From an uncultured Alphaproteobacteria bacterium (GTDB taxonomy: Bacteria > Pseudomonadota > Alphaproteobacteria > Rs-D84): a stretch of DNA of 10,649 bases. A program made the position numbers and the translations under genes. The stretch is taken from NCBI GenBank assembly GCA_937888635.1, contig CALARG010000003.1, positions 1 to 10,649 on the forward strand, given 5' to 3'. The notes below the pieces were generated by a model. The model was not told the DNA's origin. It worked only from the letters and a program-made list of their open reading frames with translations, and did not search any database. Shown one piece after another: positions 4,593 through 10,649 of this stretch (position 1 is the stretch's first letter; the number at the start of each line of letters is the position of its first letter).

Positions 4593-7500
4593 ATGTTAAA
4601 GTTTTTTGTTCGTCGTCCAATAACGACATTAATGTTTGTTCTGGTATGGGTTGTTTTGGGATTGGTGTCTTTCCCAAAAATGAACATTGAACGCGCCCCG
4701 TCGGTTGATTTTCCAATGGTGACGGCAACCTTTGTCTATCCAGGTGCCGCCCCCGAAGAAATTGAATCCCAGGTTGTAAAACGCGCCGAAGATGCAATTT
4801 CCGAAGTGTCCGAATTAAAAAATATTATTTCATACGCCTATGAAAACAGCGCCTTTGTTATGGCAGAATTTAATCTGGGCGTAAATGTTAATGACAAGGC
4901 CACAGAAATTAAAACAAAACTGGATTCTTTGATATCGGAATTCCCCGACGATATGGATCAGCCTGTTGTTGAAAAATTAAATCCATTACAAGAATCGGTT
5001 GTTGATATTGTTTTGCACGGTGCAGACGCGCGTGACCTGGAAGAATACATAGACAATATCTTATCTACTAAAATTACTGCAATCAGCGGCGTGGCCAGCG
5101 TATCAACTTTTGGTGGTCGTGAACGCGCAATTCGTGTTGCGATGAATCCAGACCAGATGGCGGCGCGTGGTGTGACGGTGATGGATATCGTTGCGGCATT
5201 GGGTGCGCACAATTTGAATGTGCCCAGTGGAAAAATTGAACGCACGGTTGATTCATCAAATGTTCGTTTTATTGGTGAATTTGCATCTGTTGATGAAATC
5301 GCAAACCTGCGCATGACAACCGTAGAAGGTAATAATTTCAAACTGTCTGACATTGCAACAATTACTGATGCTGCGCGTGATATTGAAACAGGCGCGCGCT
5401 ATAACGGCCAATCGGTTGTTGTTGCATCTGTTGTAAAATCATCAGACGGAAATGCAATAAACATTTCACGCGCATTGCGTGAACGCATGCCAGAACTTCA
5501 GGCCGATTTATCAAATCGTTTTCCCGGCGCAGAAATGTTAATTGCATCTGATTCATCGGTCGCAGTATCAGACGAAACAGACAGCACCATTAATGGCATT
5601 GTATTGGGGGTTTTGTTAACTGTGCTGGTGCTGTTGGTGTTTACCCGCAATTGGCGTTCAACTATTATCGCAGGCGTTGTTATTCCTGCGTCCTTGGTTG
5701 CCGGCTTCTTCTTTATGGATGGTTCCGGATTTACCGTAAATGCAATGACATTGTTGGCGTATTCATCTGCGCTTGGTACATTGGTGTCAAATGCGATTAT
5801 TTTGATTGAATCTGCCTTGCAAGAATTGCATGCCGGCAAAACACCCGAAGATGCCGCAATTGATGGCACGAAAAAGGTGGCGGTATCCGTTCTGGCGGGT
5901 GTTGGAACAAATGTTGTTGTGTTCTTGCCTTTGGCGTTTATGGGTGGTATTGTCGGTCAGTTCATGGTTCAGTTTGGATTGACGGTTGTATATCTGACAT
6001 TGTTGTCTTTGATGTTCTCGTTTACCCTGACACCAATGATGATTGCGCGCTTTTTGCGTTTAACGAATAAAAACAAACAGCCAAAAAAATCTGGCCCCCT
6101 GAAACAAGATGTCCAAGATGTTGCCCGCACCGGCATGCAACGCTGGTATGAATATCAGTATGCGCATCCATGGCGTGTCGTTGGATTGGCGGCGGCAATA
6201 TTTGTTGCATCTACTATGTTAATGCGATTTGTTGGTAATGAATTTTCACCATCAACCGATGCGAATGAAATCACAATCAGTGCGCGTGCACCAATGGGCG
6301 CAACATTTGAACGGTCGGAATCCATCGCAAAACAGATAGAACAGTCCCTGTCACAATTTCCCACGGTAAAATCAACAACCGTTAAAATTGGCGAACGCGG
6401 TCTGCAGAATATCAAGGTGACGGTTGAATTGGTTGACGCGTCCGAACGCAATATTTCTGACAAGAAATTGGCACAACAAATTCTGCCTGCGATATCAAAC
6501 ATTGCCGATGCTGAAATTCAGATTCGTGCCGGCGAAGCAATGTCATCGGGTATTTCATCTGACCTGGTGTTGAATATTTTTGGCCCAGATGACTCAACCC
6601 GCGAAGATTACGCATCGCGCATTATTGATATTGTAAACCAAATTCCCGAAGTTCAATCAGCGGTCCGCGCGCAACAGTTGCCGGCCATGGAAACCCAGTT
6701 CACACCAGACCAAGAAAAAATGAATTTCTGGGGCATTCAAAATTCATACGCTGCCCAGACATTGCGTACTGCGCTGTTTGGAAATGACGATTATAAATAC
6801 AAAGAAAACGGAGAAGAATACCCAATTATTTTGGAATTTGCAAAACCGTTTAAGAACACTGCCTTGTTTGATAATGTGTATGTAAATTCACAAAAAGGTA
6901 TGGTTGCGTTATCTTCGCTGGGTACGGTCCAGACGGCGCGTGCCACCCCAGAAATTCGCCGTGAAAATAAAAACAGATATACCGAAATAGACATCAATAT
7001 CGGTAAATCCACCATGGGCCCTGTTCAGCAAAAGATTCAGGCAGAACTGAATAAAATAGACTGGACACCGGGGTACTATGCGGAATTTGGTGGTATGTCT
7101 GACACCCAGGCCGAATCTGCCAGTGAAATTGGTATGGCATTTATGTTGGCGACGATATTAACATTTATGTTGCTGGCGGCGATATTAAATTCCCTGGCGC
7201 ATCCGTTTACAATTGCAACATCTATTTTGACCAGTTTTACCGGTGTGTTCGTCATGATGTTCTTGTCCGGTGCGACAATGAATGTTGGTGCGATGTTGGC
7301 ATTTGTTATGTTGGTGGGGTTGGTGGTTAACAACAATATTCTGGTGTTGGAACCAACGATAAATCGCGTTGCCGCCGGCGAACAGCCATTTGCCGCCATG
7401 TGGGCAGAACTGCGCGATAAAAAGAACATGGTTCTGATGACATCTATTGCGGTTGTCGCAGGTATGGTACCCCAGTTATGGTCTGTTGACGGTATGAAGG

Positions 7501-7625
7501 TCGCAATGGGTGCGGTTATGATTGGTGGTATGTTGGCCAGTTTGATATTTACATTCACACTGACCCCTGCGCTATTCTTCATTATGGAACGCGCGCGCAA
7601 ATGGCGACCAAAATGGAAAAGATAA
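4593..7625 (+). CDS. RND-family efflux transporter with altered TM4 relay
   Basis: At 1010 residues it is a full-length inner-membrane resistance-nodulation-division pump. I see twelve membrane segments: about 10-29, 332-350, 357-374, 383-406, 432-450, 460-485, 527-546, 846-868, 872-893, 897-920, 946-964 and 971-998. Two large periplasmic loops lie between TM1-2 and TM7-8. The start is typical (FFVRRPITTLMF), as are YPGAAPEEIE (49-58), VPSGKIE (210-216) and MTLLAY in TM4. TM4 reads GTLVSNAIILIES (395-407), where AcrB has LVDDAIVVVEN and related families LVDNAIV, so the key aspartate is serine (Ser399). TM10 reads GLVVNNNILVLE (909-920), with Asn at the AcrB Lys940 position; VVNN is common in sister families. 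Thr950 matches AcrB Thr978 and Lys943 probably replaces Arg971. GGGGGA precedes the start. It is the last gene of the operon. The RND family is certain; substrate and energy coupling are not. Confidence 0.93.
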   Translation: MLKFFVRRPITTLMFVLVWVVLGLVSFPKMNIERAPSVDFPMVTATFVYPGAAPEEIESQVVKRAEDAISEVSELKNIISYAYENSAFVMAEFNLGVNVNDKATEIKTKLDSLISEFPDDMDQPVVEKLNPLQESVVDIVLHGADARDLEEYIDNILSTKITAISGVASVSTFGGRERAIRVAMNPDQMAARGVTVMDIVAALGAHNLNVPSGKIERTVDSSNVRFIGEFASVDEIANLRMTTVEGNNFKLSDIATITDAARDIETGARYNGQSVVVASVVKSSDGNAINISRALRERMPELQADLSNRFPGAEMLIASDSSVAVSDETDSTINGIVLGVLLTVLVLLVFTRNWRSTIIAGVVIPASLVAGFFFMDGSGFTVNAMTLLAYSSALGTLVSNAIILIESALQELHAGKTPEDAAIDGTKKVAVSVLAGVGTNVVVFLPLAFMGGIVGQFMVQFGLTVVYLTLLSLMFSFTLTPMMIARFLRLTNKNKQPKKSGPLKQDVQDVARTGMQRWYEYQYAHPWRVVGLAAAIFVASTMLMRFVGNEFSPSTDANEITISARAPMGATFERSESIAKQIEQSLSQFPTVKSTTVKIGERGLQNIKVTVELVDASERNISDKKLAQQILPAISNIADAEIQIRAGEAMSSGISSDLVLNIFGPDDSTREDYASRIIDIVNQIPEVQSAVRAQQLPAMETQFTPDQEKMNFWGIQNSYAAQTLRTALFGNDDYKYKENGEEYPIILEFAKPFKNTALFDNVYVNSQKGMVALSSLGTVQTARATPEIRRENKNRYTEIDINIGKSTMGPVQQKIQAELNKIDWTPGYYAEFGGMSDTQAESASEIGMAFMLATILTFMLLAAILNSLAHPFTIATSILTSFTGVFVMMFLSGATMNVGAMLAFVMLVGLVVNNNILVLEPTINRVAAGEQPFAAMWAELRDKKNMVLMTSIAVVAGMVPQLWSVDGMKVAMGAVMIGGMLASLIFTFTLTPALFFIMERARKWRPKWKR

Positions 7626-7631
7626 AACATT

Positions 7632-7653
7632 AACCGCCTGTGGGCGGTTTTTT
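7632..7653 (+). terminator. Rho-independent terminator of the RND operon
   Basis: Arms AACCGCC (7632-7638) and GGCGGTT (7643-7649) form a 7-bp stem around TGTG, followed by a T run to 7653. It begins 7 bases after the RND stop codon and closes the four-gene operon. Confidence 0.9.
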
Positions 7654-7654
7654 G

Positions 7655-7684
7655 TTGCGCCACTTGTCCAAAATGTCCTATGCT
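7655..7684 (+). promoter_or_regulatory. Possible promoter of the phosphate acyltransferase gene
   Basis: A -35-like TTGCGC (7655-7660) and a -10-like TATGCT (7679-7684) are 18 bases apart, directly after the operon terminator and 23 bases before the start codon. Both boxes are imperfect, but the gene needs its own promoter given the strong terminator before it. Confidence 0.4.
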
Positions 7685-7707
7685 GTGCCACAACAGGACG
7701 GGTGAAT

Positions 7708-8601
7708 ATGACAACAAATTTTAATGAAATGATTTTATCAATGCGACCACAAAAAATGCGAACAATTGCATTGGCGGGTGCGACCGACCCAAACGCGATT
7801 GCTGCGACTGTCACGGCGCATGAAATGGGGTTTGTAAATGCGATTTTGTGTGGGAACAAATCTGAAATTCAAAATGTCGCAGATAAAAACAATCTGAACA
7901 TATCAGATTTTGAAATTATTGATTGTGCTGATGATTTGTCAGTCGCGCAAACGGCCGTTTCATTGGTGCGTGATGGCCGTGCAGATATTTTAATGAAGGG
8001 TCTGATTCATACCGCAGATATTTTGCGTGCTGTTTTAAATCGTGAAACAGGCATCCGTGGCGATGGAATTTTATCGCATGTATCTGTACTGTATTCGCCA
8101 TCACGGAACAGACGCATATTTTTAACAGACATTGCAATGGTTATGTATCCTGATTTAGAAAAGAAAATCGGACTGGTAAAAAATGCTGTATCTTTTGCGC
8201 ATCACATGGGTGTGGAATGCCCACGTGTTGCGCCCCTGTGCGCGGTTGAAACATTAAATCCTGCGATGCAGGCAACCCTGGATGCGGCGGCACTGCATGA
8301 AAAGAATGCGTCTGGCGAAATAGGGGGGTGCATAATATCTGGGCCAATATCATTTGATATTGCGGTGTCGCCCGCTGCCGCCACGACCAAGGGATACGCC
8401 GGCCCAATCCATGGCGATGCGGACATCTTGCTGTTTGATAATATTGAGGCCGGCAATAACACCATCAAGGCAATGGTACAATTTGGCGATTGGTTGTTTG
8501 GTGGGGTGGTTATTGGCGCGCGTGCACCAATTGTATTAAATTCGCGCTCCGATTCTGACTTATCTAAATTGTTTTCAATTTGCTGTGCGTGCACAATGTA
8601 A
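7708..8601 (+). CDS. Phosphate acetyl/butyryltransferase family enzyme
   Basis: This cytoplasmic enzyme (297 residues from the ATG at 7708) would exchange CoA and phosphate on an acyl group, acyl-CoA + Pi giving acyl-phosphate + CoA. The family motifs of phosphate butyryltransferase are strong throughout: ADILMKGLIHTADILRAVL (92-110), GILSHVSV (120-127), FLTDIAMV (138-145), APLCAVETLNPAM (175-187), GCIISGPISFDIAVS (207-221), GDADILLFDNIEAGN (236-250), then VVIGARAPIVLNSRSDSD (267-284). SRSDS lies in the C-terminal region that holds the active-site arginine in this family. I chose the ATG at 7708 over a GTG at 7702 because AGGA is then 9 bases away instead of 3. No acetate or butyrate kinase follows, as usually happens in ptb-buk or pta-ackA pairs. 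Butyryl against acetyl preference cannot be read from the sequence. Confidence 0.88.
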   Translation: MTTNFNEMILSMRPQKMRTIALAGATDPNAIAATVTAHEMGFVNAILCGNKSEIQNVADKNNLNISDFEIIDCADDLSVAQTAVSLVRDGRADILMKGLIHTADILRAVLNRETGIRGDGILSHVSVLYSPSRNRRIFLTDIAMVMYPDLEKKIGLVKNAVSFAHHMGVECPRVAPLCAVETLNPAMQATLDAAALHEKNASGEIGGCIISGPISFDIAVSPAAATTKGYAGPIHGDADILLFDNIEAGNNTIKAMVQFGDWLFGGVVIGARAPIVLNSRSDSDLSKLFSICCACTM

Positions 8602-8609
8602 AAAGGTAT

Positions 8610-8637
8610 GTGCGATTTAACAATTTTATGATATAAT
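8610..8637 (+). promoter_or_regulatory. Probable promoter of the unknown 457-residue gene
   Basis: A perfect -10 box TATAAT (8632-8637) stands 24 bases before the start codon. The -35 region is poor, with GTGCGA (8610-8615) at 16 bases spacing as the best match. I see no terminator between the acyltransferase gene and this one, so some readthrough is likely. Confidence 0.5.
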
Positions 8638-8661
8638 CCACCTATAAAAAAGGGGATTGTT

Positions 8662-10035
8662 ATGTCACAGGCTTTATTTAATCTTGCCAGTCAAAATTTT
8701 AACAGATATTTGAAAGAGTTTCAGGAACGGGGCAGTGCATATATGCTGCCTGCGGGTCGTTTGACAGATGATCAGTGGCGCCAATTGAACGCTGCCTTGG
8801 TTCAGTATGGTGTTCGCATGGTGCCTGCCAAAAAAGATGGTGTATTATATATGCAGTTTTCCAAATTGCCTGGTCGCCAGGCCGAACCGGTCAAACCTGT
8901 CCAGGCAGATAGTGATTTGGGTGCCCAGTTAAAAAGATATACCGGTATGGAATGGGAACATAAAAAGGCCCAGGAATCAGGTCTGGGGTACGAACATTAC
9001 AGAATAAAAATTGATGACCTGTCCCAATCCCAGGTTAGTGCCATGCTGGATGCATTGGATAAAAATGCGATTTACAACGCGAATACGGTTTCCACTAACA
9101 AAGGCCAGTTTTTAATTGTTGGTGTATCTGACCCTGGGCTGGATAACATCTTAGATTATTATGGTACGGTAAATTACAATGGTGTTCCGGGCTATGTATA
9201 TGTGCGCGATGATATGAAGGGCGGCGCCGCCAGGTCGTATGCAGAACGCATCATGCAACAGGGGACGCATTATGCAGTGGCATTAAATCGTGACGGTCAT
9301 ACTGGCGGCAATTACATTGTTGTCGCAATGCGCAAGGAAGATGCAAAAAAATTAGGTGCAAAATATCAAGACGGAATTCTTACCATGCCACATGATAACA
9401 CCGCGCAAATGCAAAAATTAAAAAATATTATTGGAAAGCCGTTGACCCAGATAAATGGTGTTCCTGCGAAAATTGAATCTATGTCTGATTTTGGTGCCTA
9501 CAGTGGTCGCACAATTTTATTGGTATCGGTTGGTGATAAAAAACTACCATTTTATATTTCCACGGGCAATGCGGGTAAAACAGATGTTCCGACCGGCAAA
9601 TGGGAATTCTTTGGTGGTATTGACCAAACCAACTGGTTCCGCAAGGGTGATTTAGAAGACATATTATCGCATTATCATTCACCCGAATTAAAACAGATTG
9701 CAGATGCACTGGACCACCATGTTGGCGATTTGCGTGACACGACCGATGTTCTAAAAACAATTGGTCGTCAATATCTTGGTGGTCGTGGTGATGTTATGTA
9801 CATAACAAATGCCCCTGCAATTAATCGCGACCATATTAATCAATCAGTATTCAATCCGCAAAATGATGGAATTTTTGCATTTGATTTGCGCGACATTAAA
9901 AAATACCTGCATGATTTACAACCGACGCAAAATAAAAACATTGCCCCAGAATTAAATCAGGGTGAACAAAGTATCAAGGATAAGATATTTGCCCGCTTTA
10001 AAGCAATGTTCCAAGACGGCAACGAAAATGATTAA
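8662..10035 (+). CDS. Uncharacterised 457-residue protein
   Basis: I do not recognise this protein. It is hydrophilic, with no signal peptide or membrane segment, so it is probably cytoplasmic. GGGGA sits 5 bases before the ATG, and a perfect -10 box and a strong terminator flank it, so it is certainly a real gene. It shows a weak internal repeat: LTDDQWRQLNAAL ending at FSKLPG (34-71) resembles LSQSQVSAMLDAL ending at VSDPG (120-159), helix then strand with about 86 residues between copies. Segments near 193-227 and 347-386 (YLGGRGDVMYITNAP) may be further diverged copies. Residues 295-320 contain LPFYISTGNAGK and then PTGKWEFFGG, the most motif-like part. The C-terminal 40 residues are highly charged. 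Its neighbours are metabolic genes and give no firm clue to its job. Confidence 0.85.
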   Translation: MSQALFNLASQNFNRYLKEFQERGSAYMLPAGRLTDDQWRQLNAALVQYGVRMVPAKKDGVLYMQFSKLPGRQAEPVKPVQADSDLGAQLKRYTGMEWEHKKAQESGLGYEHYRIKIDDLSQSQVSAMLDALDKNAIYNANTVSTNKGQFLIVGVSDPGLDNILDYYGTVNYNGVPGYVYVRDDMKGGAARSYAERIMQQGTHYAVALNRDGHTGGNYIVVAMRKEDAKKLGAKYQDGILTMPHDNTAQMQKLKNIIGKPLTQINGVPAKIESMSDFGAYSGRTILLVSVGDKKLPFYISTGNAGKTDVPTGKWEFFGGIDQTNWFRKGDLEDILSHYHSPELKQIADALDHHVGDLRDTTDVLKTIGRQYLGGRGDVMYITNAPAINRDHINQSVFNPQNDGIFAFDLRDIKKYLHDLQPTQNKNIAPELNQGEQSIKDKIFARFKAMFQDGNEND

Positions 10036-10038
10036 CAG

Positions 10039-10066
10039 AAAAATCGGCATGTGTGCCGATTTTTTT
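10039..10066 (+). terminator. Rho-independent terminator of the unknown gene
   Basis: Arms AAAAATCGGCA (10039-10049) and TGCCGATTTTT (10054-10064) form an 11-bp stem around TGTG, with the T run reaching 10066. It starts 3 bases past the stop codon. The A run on the left arm could let it work on the minus strand too. Confidence 0.9.
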
Positions 10067-10067
10067 C

Positions 10068-10096
10068 TTGCAATTGCATGTTTCATGCCCCACAAT
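10068..10096 (+). promoter_or_regulatory. Possible promoter of the pyruvate,phosphate dikinase gene
   Basis: TTGCAA (10068-10073) and CACAAT (10091-10096) are 17 bases apart, each matching the consensus at four of six positions. It follows the upstream terminator directly and lies 35 bases before the start codon. The -10 box overlaps the hairpin at 10085-10106. Confidence 0.35.
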
Positions 10097-10106
10097 CGGT
10101 GGGCAT
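10085..10106 (+). terminator. Second hairpin before the dikinase gene, weak terminator or attenuator
   Basis: ATGCCCCAC (10085-10093) pairs with GTGGGCAT (10099-10106), with one bulged C and a 5-base loop, followed by TTTTATTT. It could back up the preceding terminator, or act in the leader if transcription starts before it. The short, interrupted T run makes it weak. Confidence 0.35.
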
Positions 10107-10131
10107 TTTATTTCTACACAAAGGAGAACTA

Positions 10132-10649
10132 ATGAGCAATAAATGGGTATATACCTTTGGAAATGGTCATGCCGAAGGTCAGGCAGATATGAAAAATCTG
10201 CTGGGTGGCAAAGGTGCAAATTTGGCCGAAATGAACTTGGTTGGGTTGCCTGTTCCTGCGGGCTTTACCGTGACAACTGATGTTTGTACATATTACTATG
10301 AAAACAATCAAACATATCCATCTGATTTAATGGACCAGGTACGCAGTGGTATCGCGCATGTTGAATCAATCATGGGTAAAAAGTTTGCAGACCTGGAAAA
10401 TCCATTGTTGGTTTCTGTGCGTTCTGGCGCGCGCGTGTCTATGCCTGGTATGATGGACACTGTTTTGAATTTGGGTTTGAATGACGAAACGGTCAAGGCT
10501 TTGGCAAAAATTTCTGGCAACGAACGTTTTGCATATGATTCATATCGTCGCTTTATCATGATGTTCAGCGAAGTTGTTATGGGCGCAGACATTGATTTGT
10601 TTGAACATACCCTGGAACGCATGAAAGAAGACAAAGGCTATAAACTGGA
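10132..10649 (+). CDS. ppdK: Pyruvate,phosphate dikinase, N-terminal part (cut by window end)
   Basis: This enzyme interconverts pyruvate, ATP and phosphate with PEP, AMP and pyrophosphate. The window holds 172 codons of a protein normally near 880 residues. These belong to the N-terminal ATP-binding domain. KNLLGGKGANLAEM (21-34) carries Lys27, and LLVSVRSGARVSMPGMMDTV (92-111) carries Arg97; by a constant offset of five these match Lys22 and Arg92 of the Clostridium symbiosum enzyme. LNLGLND follows. MSNKWVYTFGNG at the start is typical of the family and distinguishes it from PEP synthase. AAGGAG lies 5 bases before the ATG, the best ribosome-binding site in the window, which suggests high expression. 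The phosphohistidine and PEP-binding domains lie beyond the window. In many anaerobes and alphaproteobacteria this enzyme serves glycolysis or gluconeogenesis; the direction here is unknown. Confidence 0.95.
   Translation, partial: MSNKWVYTFGNGHAEGQADMKNLLGGKGANLAEMNLVGLPVPAGFTVTTDVCTYYYENNQTYPSDLMDQVRSGIAHVESIMGKKFADLENPLLVSVRSGARVSMPGMMDTVLNLGLNDETVKALAKISGNERFAYDSYRRFIMMFSEVVMGADIDLFEHTLERMKEDKGYKL

Noticed and set aside
7702..7707. GTG start for the phosphate acyltransferase gene
   Set aside because: It would leave only 3 bases after AGGA; the ATG at 7708 has better spacing.
7076..7717. Long antisense reading frame of 213 codons opposite the RND gene
   Set aside because: It lies opposite strongly conserved RND coding sequence and crosses the operon terminator; a by-product of codon bias.

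Overview
The window looks like chromosomal DNA of a Gram-negative bacterium of moderate to low GC. A TolC-type outer-membrane protein, an RND inner-membrane pump and a signal-peptide-bearing envelope protein require two membranes. I lean towards an alphaproteobacterium, perhaps a host- or gut-associated one, from the general look of the proteins; the sequence does not prove this. All eight complete genes end in TAA and none needs a non-standard code.

Layout. (1) Positions 1-236 hold no gene, but contain the minus-strand terminator and structured 3' region of the first gene. (2) 237-914, minus: HD-domain phosphohydrolase. (3) 942-1270: a gene-free, very hairpin-rich stretch carrying a second copy of the 3' end of the neighbouring tRNA gene. 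(4) 1271-1344, minus: tRNA-Gln(UUG) with its own promoter and terminator. (5) 1401-2033, minus: a second HD-domain protein. (6) 2198-7625, plus: a tight operon of a MarR-family regulator, a TolC-family protein, a very short adaptor-like protein and an RND transporter, with a near-consensus promoter in front and a rho-independent terminator behind. (7) 7708-8601, plus: phosphate acetyl/butyryltransferase-family enzyme. (8) 8662-10035, plus: a 457-residue protein I do not recognise, closed by a strong terminator. (9) 10132 to the window end, plus: the N-terminal 172 codons of pyruvate,phosphate dikinase.

How they fit together. The operon encodes the three parts of an envelope-spanning export machine plus a likely local regulator. 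Two parts are abnormal. The adaptor is about half the usual length and appears to lack the lipoyl/alpha-hairpin section that normally contacts TolC. The pump has Ser-Asn where RND pumps carry the proton-relay aspartate(s) in TM4. Either the system exports by a modified mechanism or it is functionally reduced; this is the most interesting part of the window. The downstream genes belong to acyl-phosphate and pyruvate/PEP metabolism, apart from the unknown protein, and each has its own expression signals. The second hot spot is the tRNA-Gln 3'-end duplication with a run of back-to-back hairpins.
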